From Chloroflexota bacterium (lineage in GTDB: Bacteria > Chloroflexota > Anaerolineae > UBA4142): a DNA stretch of 64,000 nt. The notes beneath the pieces are model-generated. The model was not told the origin of the DNA and did not search any database. It worked only from the letters and a program-made list of their open reading frames with translations. Shown piece after piece: positions 52,716 through 62,314 of the stretch (positions within the stretch are counted from its first letter, which is position 1; every line of letters starts with the position of its first letter). The stretch lies in contig JAMCQI010000100.1 of NCBI GenBank assembly GCA_023381515.1, positions 62,001 through 126,000 of the forward strand, read 5' to 3'. The position numbers were made by a program, and so were the translations under genes.

Positions 52716-52762
52716 TGATCCGAGGATGTGTGCCCCGCGCCACACGCGGGGTGATCCGAGGA
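52716..52762 (+). promoter_or_regulatory. Structured rpsB leader: hairpin flanked by direct repeats
   Basis: A perfect stem CCCCGCG-CCACA-CGCGGGG (52733-52751) sits between two identical 11-base copies of TGATCCGAGGA (52716-52726 and 52752-52762). This could be a protein S2 autoregulatory site; that is inference. Confidence 0.5.
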
Positions 52763-52832
52763 AGTGAGGGGAGCGGCCGCCCCACCGGTCAAATTTCACG
52801 GGACCGATGGAGAAAACACAAGGAGAAGTTCA

Positions 52833-53699
52833 GTGGCTATTTTACCGATGAAGTCTTTGCTCGAAGCCGGCGTCCATTTCGGCCATCGCACGCGCCGGTG
52901 GCATCCCCGCATGCGGCAGTACATTTTTACCGAGCGGAATGGCATCCACATCATCGATCTTCAGCAAACGATGGGCAAGCTGGAGGAAGCTTATAACGCC
53001 ATTCGCGACATGGTCGCCGAAGGGGGCACCGTCCTCTTTGTCGGCACCAAGCGCCAGGCTCAAGAGACGATTGCTCAGGAAGCCCAGCGCTGCGGAATGC
53101 CCTATGTGAATCAGCGATGGCTCGGCGGGACGCTCACCAATTTCCGCACCATTCGCAGCCGGATTGATTACTTGCTCAAGCTCGAGGAGCGCCAAGCGAG
53201 CGGCGACTTGGACAAGCTGCCCAAGAAAGAGGCCTTGATGCTGACGCGCGAGCTCACAAAATTGCAGAACCGGCTCGGCGGTCTGAAAGAGATGCGGCGG
53301 CTTCCCAAAGTTCTGTTCATCGTGGATACCCGGCACGAGTCCAATGCGATTGACGAAGCGAATACGCTCAATATTCCGATTGTCGCCATGTGCGACACCA
53401 ATTCGGACCCGGAGCCGATCGCCTTTCCCATTCCCTCCAACGACGATGCCATTCGTGCCATCAAACTGATTACCGGCAAGATTGCCGACGCGGTCGTCGA
53501 GGGCAAGAACATTCGCGGCGTTATTGCCGCCGAGGCTGAGGAATACGGCGGCGCGCCCGCTCCAGTCGAGGCGCCCGCGACCGAGGAGCCTCAGGTTGTG
53601 CTCGCCCAAGAAGGAATCGCAGGCGAGACGGAAGAGCGCGTGGAGGAACTCGAAACCGGAGAGATGCAAGGGGTCGTGCCGGAAGGCGAGGCAGCTTGA
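52833..53699 (+). CDS. rpsB: 30S ribosomal protein S2
   Basis: 288 residues from the GTG at 52833, which has AAGGAG seven bases upstream. The protein has the S2 signatures [59 protein letters not shown] and [29 protein letters not shown]. The C-terminal ~45 residues are an acidic Ala/Glu/Pro tail longer than in E. coli. It binds the 30S head and helps recruit S1. It is the first gene of the rpsB-tsf-pyrH-frr-uppS-cdsA cluster. Confidence 0.97.
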   Translation: MAILPMKSLLEAGVHFGHRTRRWHPRMRQYIFTERNGIHIIDLQQTMGKLEEAYNAIRDMVAEGGTVLFVGTKRQAQETIAQEAQRCGMPYVNQRWLGGTLTNFRTIRSRIDYLLKLEERQASGDLDKLPKKEALMLTRELTKLQNRLGGLKEMRRLPKVLFIVDTRHESNAIDEANTLNIPIVAMCDTNSDPEPIAFPIPSNDDAIRAIKLITGKIADAVVEGKNIRGVIAAEAEEYGGAPAPVEAPATEEPQVVLAQEGIAGETEERVEELETGEMQGVVPEGEAA

Positions 53700-53701
53700 G
53701 T

Positions 53702-54307
53702 ATGGCGATTCCAACAGAGCAGATCAAGAAACTGCGCGAACTGACGGGCGCGGGGGTGCTGGAAACCAAGCACGCCCTCGAGCAGGCGAATGGCGATTTT
53801 GATCAAGCGGCCGCCGTGCTCAGGGCGAAAGGGCAGGCCCGGGCCGAGAAAAAGGCTGAACGGGCCGCGACCCAGGGCTTGATCGAAACCTATGTCCACT
53901 CGGACATCCACTCGGCCGGCAAGGTGGGCGCCATGCTGGAGCTCAACTGCGAGACGGACTTTGTCGCGCGGACTGCCGAGTTTCAGCAGCTCGCGCACGA
54001 CCTTGTGCTTCATATTGCGGCGACCAACCCCAAATACATCTCACCCAACGATATTCCTACCTCCGTACGCGAACAAGCCGAGTCCGATTTTAGGGCGCAA
54101 GTCGAGTCGGAAGGGAAAAAAGGTCCGCTGGTCGACAAGATCATCCAGGGCAAAATGGAGAGTTACTTTAAAGACCACTGTCTCTTGCGGCAGCCTTTTA
54201 TCCGGGACGAGAGCATCACGATTCAAGACCTCGTCCAGTCCGTCGCGATGAAGATGAGGGAAAACATCGTCGTGCGGCGGTTCGTTCGCTATCAGCTAGG
54301 AGAGTAA
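53702..54307 (+). CDS. tsf: Elongation factor Ts
   Basis: 201 residues, the short form with a single dimerisation domain. The N-terminal UBA-like helix bundle is IKKLRELTGAGVLETKHALEQANGDFDQAA. The core has SAGKVGAMLELNCETDFVAR. A C-terminal helical part with LLRQPFIRDESITIQDLV follows. It recharges EF-Tu with GTP. The ATG at 53702 is two bases after the rpsB stop; TTG at 53696 would overlap it. A structured gap of 89 bases separates it from pyrH. Confidence 0.96.
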   Translation: MAIPTEQIKKLRELTGAGVLETKHALEQANGDFDQAAAVLRAKGQARAEKKAERAATQGLIETYVHSDIHSAGKVGAMLELNCETDFVARTAEFQQLAHDLVLHIAATNPKYISPNDIPTSVREQAESDFRAQVESEGKKGPLVDKIIQGKMESYFKDHCLLRQPFIRDESITIQDLVQSVAMKMRENIVVRRFVRYQLGE

Positions 54308-54310
54308 CCA

Positions 54311-55116
<806 letters not shown>

Positions 55117-55138
55117 CTGGACAGTTCTTTCTGCGGTG

Positions 55139-55702
55139 ATGGCGATGATTGACGATGTCAAAGCTGATGTTGAAAGCAAGATGAAAAAGACGATCGAGGC
55201 GCTCAGGCGGGAGCTCCTGTCCATCCGCACCGGGCGAGCTACGCCCGCGCTCCTCGAACCGCTCAAAGTGGACTATTACGGCGCGCCCACGCCCTTGGTG
55301 CAGATGGCGACGGTCTCCGCACCCGAACCGCGTCTCTTGACGATCAAGCCGTGGGACCAGTCCACGCTGCAGGCGATTGAAAAGGCGATCTTAAAGTCCG
55401 ACCTGGGTCTCACGCCGATGAACGACGGCAAGATCATCCGGCTCGCGATCCCTCCGCTGACCGAAGAGCGACGCCGTGACCTCACCAAAGTGGTCCACAA
55501 GCACGCCGAAGAGGCCCGCGTCGCGCTCCGCAACGTTCGCCGCGATGGTCTCAAAGACCTGGAGGACTTGGAAAAAGAAAAATTGATCTCGGAGGACCAG
55601 CATTTCAAGGGAAAAGAAATGCTGCAAGAGTTGATCGACAAGTACACGGTCCAGATCGATCAACACTCCAAGGCGAAAGAAGCCGAGATCATGGAAGTCT
55701 GA
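55139..55702 (+). CDS. frr: Ribosome recycling factor
   Basis: 187 residues. The three-helix bundle and hinge are typical: [34 protein letters not shown], the beta domain [23 protein letters not shown], then [33 protein letters not shown]. With EF-G it splits post-termination ribosomes. The start could be ATG at 55139 or 55145; the preceding GTG at 55136 is also open. It lies 22 bases after pyrH, in the canonical order. Confidence 0.96.
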   Translation: MAMIDDVKADVESKMKKTIEALRRELLSIRTGRATPALLEPLKVDYYGAPTPLVQMATVSAPEPRLLTIKPWDQSTLQAIEKAILKSDLGLTPMNDGKIIRLAIPPLTEERRRDLTKVVHKHAEEARVALRNVRRDGLKDLEDLEKEKLISEDQHFKGKEMLQELIDKYTVQIDQHSKAKEAEIMEV

Positions 55703-55704
55703 TC

Positions 55705-56424
55705 ATGGCTCTTGACACAAATGCGCTGACCAAGATTCCGGCTCACGTCGCCATCATCATGGACGGCAACGGGCGCTGGGCCCGGCAGCGGGGTCTGCCA
55801 CGACTGGCGGGGCACCGGGCTGGCACGGAAAACATGCGGCGGATCCTCGAAGGCGCGGTCGAGTTCGGCGTCTCGGTGCTGACCGTTTACGCCTTTTCCA
55901 CCGAGAACTGGGGCCGACCGGAACCCGAAGTCCATGGTCTTTTGGAAATCTTTAAGGAGATGGTCGCGCGCGAAGTGCCGGAGCTGAACAAGAACGGGGT
56001 ACGGCTGCGTCACCTCGGGCAGTTAGAGGGCATTGACGAGAGCTTGCAGGAGCAAGTGCGGCAGGCAATTGCCCTGACGAAAGATAACCATCGGATAACG
56101 CTGAACGTGGCCTTTAATTATGGGGGGCGAGCCGAGATCCTCGACGCCGTGCGGAGAATGATTCAAGACCACGTTGCGCCCGATCAGGTGAATGAGACGC
56201 TCCTGTCGAGCTATCTGTATACGGCGGGCCTGCCCGACCCCGATCTCATCATCCGGACTGCCGGCGAGATGCGTCTTTCGAATTTTCTAATCTGGCAGTC
56301 GGCCTACGCCGAGTATTACAGCACCCCAACACTGTGGCCTGACTTTGACAAGCAGGAACTGTACCAAGCACTACTGGCTTTTGGTCAGCGGCACCGCCGC
56401 TTTGGGAAATTGGAGAACGTCTAG
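55705..56424 (+). CDS. uppS: Cis-prenyltransferase, undecaprenyl diphosphate synthase-like
   Basis: 239 residues. The catalytic Asp D20 is in [15 protein letters not shown], followed by [27 protein letters not shown] and the C-terminal [27 protein letters not shown] complete the family pattern. It condenses isopentenyl diphosphate with an allylic primer to make the polyprenyl carrier of cell-wall and surface-glycan precursors. Its product would feed the GT-C-type enzymes of the first 14 kb. Two bases separate it from frr. Confidence 0.95.
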   Translation: MALDTNALTKIPAHVAIIMDGNGRWARQRGLPRLAGHRAGTENMRRILEGAVEFGVSVLTVYAFSTENWGRPEPEVHGLLEIFKEMVAREVPELNKNGVRLRHLGQLEGIDESLQEQVRQAIALTKDNHRITLNVAFNYGGRAEILDAVRRMIQDHVAPDQVNETLLSSYLYTAGLPDPDLIIRTAGEMRLSNFLIWQSAYAEYYSTPTLWPDFDKQELYQALLAFGQRHRRFGKLENV

Positions 56425-56450
56425 AGCGCTTATCCCTTCGGGATTCCCTT

Positions 56451-57248
56451 GTGCTCAGATACCGCCTCGCGAGCGCCATCGTCCTGATCCCCGTCATCCT
56501 CGGGGCCGTAATCCTCGGCGGTCCCGTTTATTTCGCGCTAGCCCTCGCCGGCTTGCTCGTCTGCGGCTATGAGTTTTATCAGATGGCTGAGCACGCGGGG
56601 TATCATCCCTATCCTATCCTCGGTCTAGCCCTCGTTACCCTTTTCGTGTGGGACGCTTACGCGCGCACTTTTAGCTCACGCGATATCCTGTCCCTGGCAC
56701 TCGTCGTCTCGCTCGTCATCGCGATCTATTGGCGCAGGGAAGGCTGGATTGCGGGCTGGGCTCTGACTTTTGCGGGCGCGCTCTATATCGGCGTTCTCGG
56801 GGCCTATTTCATTCTTATGCGCTCGCTGCCGGACGGGCAGATCTGGACGGCGGGGGTCCTCTTGACCACCTGGGCAACCGATACCGCCGCCTACGCCGCC
56901 GGGCACCGCTTTGGCCGCCACGGCTTTTTTACGAGCATTAGCCCCAAAAAGACTTGGGAGGGCGCGATTGGCGGTTGGGTGGCCGCTATCGTCGTCATGT
57001 TCCTTTTCGCTACAATCGCCGGGCTTGCTCCGTTGTATAGCATCGGACTGGGCACCGTCGTGGGCCTTGCGGCGACCTTTGGAGATCTTGCCGAATCGGT
57101 GCTCAAGCGCCAGTTTGGCGCCAAGGACTCGGGGGCCCTGGTGCCGGGGCACGGCGGACTTTTGGATAGGGCCGACAGTCTTCTTTTTGCGGGGGTGTTT
57201 GCGTACTATTCTCTGGTTTGGGCCTTGCATTTAGCCCTGCCCAAGTGA
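56451..57248 (+). CDS. cdsA: Phosphatidate cytidylyltransferase
   Basis: 265 residues with a GTG start. About seven membrane helices. The C-terminal signature SPKKTWEGAIGGWVAA, then FGDLAESVLKRQFGAKDSGALVPGHGGLLDRADS, is complete, with the metal-binding aspartates. It converts phosphatidic acid and CTP to CDP-diacylglycerol for phospholipid synthesis. It follows uppS by 26 bases. In many genomes dxr or rseP comes next; here a membrane GAF/HTH protein gene follows 10 bases later instead. Confidence 0.94.
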   Translation: MLRYRLASAIVLIPVILGAVILGGPVYFALALAGLLVCGYEFYQMAEHAGYHPYPILGLALVTLFVWDAYARTFSSRDILSLALVVSLVIAIYWRREGWIAGWALTFAGALYIGVLGAYFILMRSLPDGQIWTAGVLLTTWATDTAAYAAGHRFGRHGFFTSISPKKTWEGAIGGWVAAIVVMFLFATIAGLAPLYSIGLGTVVGLAATFGDLAESVLKRQFGAKDSGALVPGHGGLLDRADSLLFAGVFAYYSLVWALHLALPK

Positions 57249-57258
57249 CGCACGAACT

Positions 57259-59238
57259 ATGGCGGACCTTTTTCTGGCCAGTCTCGCGCTGGGGAATATC
57301 ATTCTTTCCTCGGCAATCATCATCGTCTCTTTTTCGCTTTTTCTCTATCTGATCGCGAATAATTGGCGCAACTCGGTCGCGCGATCTTTTTCCGCGCTGC
57401 TCGCTATTATCACCATCTTTTACATTGGCGATGTCTTTCTTCAGCGCGTGGAGACCTTTCCCGACGCCGTGATCTGGCTCAAGTTCAAATGGTTCGGAAT
57501 CGCCTTTATCCCCGCCACGTACCTGCACTTTTCGGATGCCGTCCTCCGCTCCACGCATGATACTTCTCCGCGCCGCCGTGCGGCCGTGCCTCTTTCTTAC
57601 GTGGCGAGCGCTGCATTTCTCATCCTTGTCTGGCTGACCGACCTCGTCGTACGAGACGGCTTTTATTTCCCCCAGGCAACCCAGTTCAAAGCCGGACCCG
57701 TCTTCCCTCTCTTTGCTCTGTTCTTTTTTGCCCTGACTGGCTGGGGGTTCTACAATCTGCGTGCGGCGCGGCGCCGGACGCTGACGCCGACCTCGCGCCG
57801 CCGCATGCTCTACCTCGCCGCGGCCCTTGTCGCGCCGGCTCTCGGCGTCTTTCCTTACCTCATCTTTGCGAGTTTTCCCGCCGAGTTCTCGCCGGCGCTC
57901 CTCCTGCTCATCACGCTCGTTGCCAAAATGGGCATCGCTTTGATGATCATCGTCATGGCTTATACGGTCGCGTACCAGGGCGCCCTTTCGCCTGACCGCG
58001 TGATCAAGCACAACCTGGTCCACTACCTGCTCCGCGGGCCTCTGGTCGCCATCGCCGTGATCGGACTGATGCTCTCCGTCCCTCCGGTCGAACGCTGGCT
58101 GGGCTTGTCGCGGGAAACAGTCCTATTTGCGACTGTGCTCGGGGCGATCGTCTTGCTGGAGCTTGTCATCAATCAGGCCAAGCCCTTGATCGATCGGGCC
58201 ATCTTTTGGGGAGACCGCGACGAACTGGACCGCATCCAGGAGATCGACAAGCGTCTCTTGACGACCAGCGACCTCCGACAATTGCTCGAGAACATTATGG
58301 CCGCGACATGTGACCTCCTGCGCGTCCCCACCGGTTTTGTCCTCGCTCCCGACGACGGGCAATGGAGAATAGAGGCAGCCACAGGACCGCGTGAGAGCAT
58401 GCGCCAATTCCTCACCTCAACTGACCTGTCCGAATTAGCACACTCGGAGAGTGCGGAGGGAGCCTCGGGCTTTTTCGCCCGCGGGGACTTTTGGTTACGG
58501 CCTTTGCATTCGAGAACGGGAGGAGCCATCCTCGGCATTATGGGCGTCGAAGCCCGGGCAGCGAACCCGGATCTCTCGGAGCACGAGGAGGATCTCGTCG
58601 CCGCGTTGGCGGCGCAGGCCGAGCTGGCATTGGAGGACCGGCAGCTGCAGCAAGGGATGTTCAGCGTCCTTGAACAGATCACGACGGAAATCGAACTCTT
58701 GCAGCGAGCGCGCGGCAAGCCACGTTATACCGGCGCGCTCGAAAAAGAACGCGTCGAAGAGGAAATCCTTCCCTCACCCGCTTTTCACCGGGCCGTCAAG
58801 GATGCCCTCGACCACTATTGGGGCGGCCCGAAATTGACCGAGAATCCCCTCCTGCAGCTCAAGATCGTGCAGAATGCCCTGCCCGAGTACGAAAACAATC
58901 CCACTCGAGCTCTGCGCGCACTGATCCTCCGCGCGATTGAATCGCAAAAGCCGAACGGACCGCGCTCGCTGACCTCGCCGGAATGGCTCCTATACAATAT
59001 CCTCGAACTCAAAGTCATTCAGGGCAAGCGCGTGCGCGAGATTGCGCGCCAACTCGCGCTCAGCGAGAGCGACCTTTATCGGAAGCAGCGCGTGGCCATC
59101 CAAGAAGTGGCCAAGACGCTCGCCTCGATGGAAGAACGTAACGTTCAAACCGGCGTCGACCCTTCGAGTGCCGAACCGATACCAACCGCAACTCTGCACA
59201 AGGAGCCCGCAGCCGTAAAATCGGCTGACCGGGCCTAG
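57259..59238 (+). CDS. Seven-helix membrane sensor with GAF domain and C-terminal helix-turn-helix
   Basis: 659 residues. The N-terminal ~285 residues have about seven to nine hydrophobic helices resembling the histidine-kinase N-terminal 7TM region (FYIGDVFLQRVETFPDAVIW, KFKWFGIAFIPATYLHF). A GAF domain follows at about 310-450 (LENIMAATCDLLRVPTGFVL, LVAALAAQAELALEDRQL). No HisKA or ATPase domain is present. The C-terminal ~60 structured residues, LELKVIQGKRVREIARQLAL, then SESDLYRKQRVAIQEVAKTL, look like a sigma-region-4/LuxR-like helix-turn-helix. It could be a membrane-tethered transcription regulator. The gene is followed by a strong terminator. Function inferred only. Confidence 0.75.
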   Translation: MADLFLASLALGNIILSSAIIIVSFSLFLYLIANNWRNSVARSFSALLAIITIFYIGDVFLQRVETFPDAVIWLKFKWFGIAFIPATYLHFSDAVLRSTHDTSPRRRAAVPLSYVASAAFLILVWLTDLVVRDGFYFPQATQFKAGPVFPLFALFFFALTGWGFYNLRAARRRTLTPTSRRRMLYLAAALVAPALGVFPYLIFASFPAEFSPALLLLITLVAKMGIALMIIVMAYTVAYQGALSPDRVIKHNLVHYLLRGPLVAIAVIGLMLSVPPVERWLGLSRETVLFATVLGAIVLLELVINQAKPLIDRAIFWGDRDELDRIQEIDKRLLTTSDLRQLLENIMAATCDLLRVPTGFVLAPDDGQWRIEAATGPRESMRQFLTSTDLSELAHSESAEGASGFFARGDFWLRPLHSRTGGAILGIMGVEARAANPDLSEHEEDLVAALAAQAELALEDRQLQQGMFSVLEQITTEIELLQRARGKPRYTGALEKERVEEEILPSPAFHRAVKDALDHYWGGPKLTENPLLQLKIVQNALPEYENNPTRALRALILRAIESQKPNGPRSLTSPEWLLYNILELKVIQGKRVREIARQLALSESDLYRKQRVAIQEVAKTLASMEERNVQTGVDPSSAEPIPTATLHKEPAAVKSADRA

Positions 59239-59259
59239 AGTCTCCCCCGCTGCGTCTGT

Positions 59260-59300
59260 GGCCTGCTCCACGGTATCTTCCTGAGCAGGCCATTTATTTT
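59260..59300 (+). terminator. Intrinsic terminator ending the rpsB...7TM-GAF transcript
   Basis: Perfect 9-bp stem GGCCTGCTC / GAGCAGGCC with a 14-base loop, followed by ATTTATTTT. Confidence 0.85.
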
Positions 59301-59355
59301 CCCATTTTCTCTTCGAACCGCTTCGGGACACCCGTTTGCCCCTTAAAGTTTCGTG

Positions 59356-59393
59356 AGTTTAGTATTGACTAAACTTTCCATTCATTGTATAAT
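59356..59393 (+). promoter_or_regulatory. Promoter with palindromic operator for the MarR/GbsR-exporter operon
   Basis: TTGACT (59365-59370), exactly 17 bases, then TATAAT (59388-59393). The -35 box lies inside AGTTTAGT-ATTG-ACTAAACT (59356-59375), a perfect 8-bp inverted repeat. It is a likely autoregulatory site for the regulator that follows. Confidence 0.7.
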
Positions 59394-59439
59394 GTTCGTG
59401 ATCTTGTGAACTATAAACCGGTTCATCTCAGGGGGACGC

Positions 59440-59931
59440 ATGGACAAGGAGCAGCGACGATTTGAGGGAAGGCATTTTATCGAGGACATGGGGCTCCTCT
59501 TTGAGCAAGGAGGGCATCCGCGCATGGCAGGCCGCATCTTGGGTGCCCTATTGATTGCCAAACCTCCCTACCAATCCGCGACCCAGCTGGCTGATACCTT
59601 GCAGGCCAGCAAAGGCTCCCTCAGCACAATGACTCGTCTGCTGCTTCAAATGGGGCTCATCGAGCGAGTGGGTCTGCCGGGCCATCGGAGTGATTACTTT
59701 CGCATCAAGCCGGGCGCCTGGACGGCGTTGGTCCGCCAGACGGTCTACGAGCTGACCGCCATGCGCCAGTTGGCCGAACGCGGATTGGAGCTCATCGACA
59801 ACGAGGACACTGATACGCGCGAGGGCCTGGCCGAGGCACACGATCTGTACGGCTTTCTCGAACGCGAGTACCCGTTGCTGATCGAGCAATGGGAAAAAGA
59901 GCGCCAGACGACTCTCCGAAAGAAAAAGTAA
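59440..59931 (+). CDS. MarR/GbsR-type transcriptional regulator
   Basis: 163 residues. The winged helix-turn-helix at about residues 25-95 reads MAGRILGALLIAKPPYQSATQLADTLQASKGSLSTMTRLLLQMGLIERVGLPGHRSDYFRI, the GbsR-like branch of MarR proteins. A helical dimerisation tail follows. The ATG is preceded by AGGGGG. It lies one base upstream of the exporter permease gene and behind a promoter with an 8-bp palindrome over the -35 box, so it probably represses this operon and responds to an exported compound. The ligand is unknown. Confidence 0.85.
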   Translation: MDKEQRRFEGRHFIEDMGLLFEQGGHPRMAGRILGALLIAKPPYQSATQLADTLQASKGSLSTMTRLLLQMGLIERVGLPGHRSDYFRIKPGAWTALVRQTVYELTAMRQLAERGLELIDNEDTDTREGLAEAHDLYGFLEREYPLLIEQWEKERQTTLRKKK

Positions 59932-59932
59932 A

Positions 59933-62173
59933 GTGATTCTCAAAGGCCTCCTGCGCCGCAAGACGCGGACCCTTTTGACGCTGGTCGGCATCGCGATCGG
60001 CGTTGCCGCGGTCGTCGCCCTGAGCGGCATGGCCGAGGGGTTCATCAACTCGTTCAGCACAATCCTTACGTCCAGTGGGGCGGATATTATCGTGACGCAA
60101 GCGGACTCGCCGGATATTCTCTTTTCGGCGGTTGACGACGTCGTGGGCCCACAGATCGCCGTCATCCCTGGCGTCAAGGCCGTTTCCGGCATCCAGCTCG
60201 CCATGGTGTCGACGGCGGATGCTCCCTACTTTTTCGTCTTCGCTCTCGACCCGAAGGAGTTTGGCATTCGACATTATCGAGTGGTCGAAGGCAAATCGAT
60301 CGCCGGACCGCGCCAAATGCTCCTGGGACAGATTCCCGCGCGGGATTATCACAAAAAGGTCGGCGATTACTATAAAATTCAAAACATCTCGTTCCGCATC
60401 GTCGGCATCTACGAGACCGGGGAAAACGTCGAGGAAAATGGGGCGGTGATCTCTCTCAAAGAGGCCCAGGAGATCTTCAAGAAGCCGAATCAGGTGGCGT
60501 TTTATCAGATCCAAGTGGAACGTCCCGATCTGGTCCCTACGGTGCTCAAGCAATTGGAGCATCGCTTTCCCAAGCTGACAGCCTCCCGCTCAGCCAATTA
60601 CATGGACAATTCCCAGGAGACCATGATGTTGCGCGCGATGGGATGGTTCATCGGCTTGCTCGCCATGCTCGCGGGCGGATTGGTCATGATGAACACGATG
60701 CTGATGAGTGTGTTTGAGAGGACACGCGAAATCGGCGTGCTGCGCGCTCTGGGCTGGCGACGGGGCCGCGTGCTCCGCATGATTCTGGGCGAAGCCCTTC
60801 TCTTGAGTCTCGCCGGCGGGTTGCTCGGCAATGCGATGGGCGTCGCCCTGCTCGCGTGGGCCAATCAGCTGCCGGTCCTCGCCGGATTTCTCAATAACGC
60901 GTACTCACCGACGCTGTTCCTCGAGGCCATGCTAATCGCGGCGGCCCTTGGCGCGGCCGGCGGCCTCTACCCCGCCTGGCGGGCGGCGGGGTTGCAGCCG
61001 GTCGAGGCGATGCGTTACGAGGGGACGAGTGCCAAGTCAAGAACCAAAAATGAATGGGAAAGAGGCAGCTTTCTCGTCGGGGGGATGGCGCTGCGCAACG
61101 TGCTTCGGCAGCGGACACGCACGCTGCTGACACTGCTTGCCATCGGAGTCAGCGTGGGACTGGTCGTGGCGCTGGGGGGCATGGGAGAAGGTTTGATCGA
61201 GCAGATGTCGGCGATTGGCAGCCAAAGCGGCGACCTGACGATCACCGAGACCAAAGCGTCAGATATCAGCGTGGCGGCGATCGACGACAAAGTCGGGCGC
61301 TATGTAGCCACTCTGCCCGCCGTGCAACACGTCTCGGGGATGCTCATTGTGATCGCCTCGGCACCGGGCATGCCCTATCTTCTGGCTTTTGGTTACGATC
61401 CGACTTGCTTCGCGATCCGCCGTTTCGCGATCACGGAAGGAGAGCGCTTACGGAACCCGCACGAAATGATCCTCGGCAAAATCGCAGCTAAGAACTTGCA
61501 CAAACGCGTCGGCGACAATTTCCAGATGGTCGGCAGCAACTATCGCATCGTCGGGATCTATGAAACCGGAGTCGCCTACGAAGATGCCGCGGGTGTGATC
61601 TCTCTGCAAGAAGCGCAGCGTCTATTCAAAAAGCCGAACCAAGTCAGCATGTATGGCATCAAGCTGAAAGACCCAGGCCAGGCGGATTCGGTCAAGAAGC
61701 AGATCGAATCCCGTTTTTCCCAGGTGAGCGTATCGCGCTCGACCGAGTTCGCGGAAAAACTAAACGATATGAACACTTTTCGCATCATGACCAACACCCT
61801 CTCGTTTATCTCCATCCTCGTCGGAGGGGTGGGGATGATGAATGCCATGTTGATGAGCGTCTATGAGCGCACGCGAGAAATTGGCACCCTCCGCGCATTG
61901 GGTTGGAAGCGGAGGCGTGTTGTGGGAATGATCCTGAGCGAATCGCTCCTGCTCAGCATTTTGAGCGGGCTGGCGGGGATCGCTCTCGGAGTCGGGCTGG
62001 GCACCTTGATCACTTTGGAACCGTCGATGGGGTCCTTCTTGAAGGGAAGCTACACTCTCCCACTCTTGTCTCAGGCCATGATCATTGCACTGGTACTCGG
62101 AGGCATTGGCGGCCTGTATCCGGCATGGCGGGCGTCGAGCCTATCGCCGATCGAGGCGCTGCGGTATGAGTGA
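59933..62173 (+). CDS. ABC exporter permease made of two fused MacB/FtsX units
   Basis: 746 residues. Each half has one N-terminal helix (RRKTRTLLTLVGIAIGVAAV and QRTRTLLTLLAIGVSVGLVV), a ~200-residue extracytoplasmic MacB_PCD-like domain, and three C-terminal FtsX helices with the signature MMNTMLMSVFERTREIGVLRALGW or MMNAMLMSVYERTREIGTLRALGW. Both end GGLYPAWRA...P-EA-RYE. Normal MacB-type permeases carry one unit and dimerise; here the dimer is one chain. GTG start, one base after the regulator stop. It works with the adaptor and ATPase that follow. The substrate is unknown. Confidence 0.88.
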   Translation: MILKGLLRRKTRTLLTLVGIAIGVAAVVALSGMAEGFINSFSTILTSSGADIIVTQADSPDILFSAVDDVVGPQIAVIPGVKAVSGIQLAMVSTADAPYFFVFALDPKEFGIRHYRVVEGKSIAGPRQMLLGQIPARDYHKKVGDYYKIQNISFRIVGIYETGENVEENGAVISLKEAQEIFKKPNQVAFYQIQVERPDLVPTVLKQLEHRFPKLTASRSANYMDNSQETMMLRAMGWFIGLLAMLAGGLVMMNTMLMSVFERTREIGVLRALGWRRGRVLRMILGEALLLSLAGGLLGNAMGVALLAWANQLPVLAGFLNNAYSPTLFLEAMLIAAALGAAGGLYPAWRAAGLQPVEAMRYEGTSAKSRTKNEWERGSFLVGGMALRNVLRQRTRTLLTLLAIGVSVGLVVALGGMGEGLIEQMSAIGSQSGDLTITETKASDISVAAIDDKVGRYVATLPAVQHVSGMLIVIASAPGMPYLLAFGYDPTCFAIRRFAITEGERLRNPHEMILGKIAAKNLHKRVGDNFQMVGSNYRIVGIYETGVAYEDAAGVISLQEAQRLFKKPNQVSMYGIKLKDPGQADSVKKQIESRFSQVSVSRSTEFAEKLNDMNTFRIMTNTLSFISILVGGVGMMNAMLMSVYERTREIGTLRALGWKRRRVVGMILSESLLLSILSGLAGIALGVGLGTLITLEPSMGSFLKGSYTLPLLSQAMIIALVLGGIGGLYPAWRASSLSPIEALRYE

Positions 62174-62191
62174 GATCAACAAGCCGATCAC

Positions 62192-62268
62192 ACATGAGCA
62201 GATGACAAATGTGACATGGGATGAGTGACGAAAGACGTGAAAGGGAATGCGCGAAACGTGATGCAAAG
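62192..62268. repeat. Heptad-phased array upstream of the adaptor gene
   Basis: Eleven consecutive 7-base units, e.g. ACATGAG, CAGATGA, CAAATGT, GACATGG, GATGAGT, GACGAAA, GACGTGA, AAGGGAA, TGCGCGA, AACGTGA. Closely related to the array inside the gene at 8451-10745 (shared AAGGGAA, TGACAAATG). It fills most of the gap between permease and adaptor genes. Confidence 0.75.
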
Positions 62269-62314
62269 AGCAGCGTTTACGCAAGGCGTGTAGGATGGTT
62301 CGCCGGAGGGGGCA

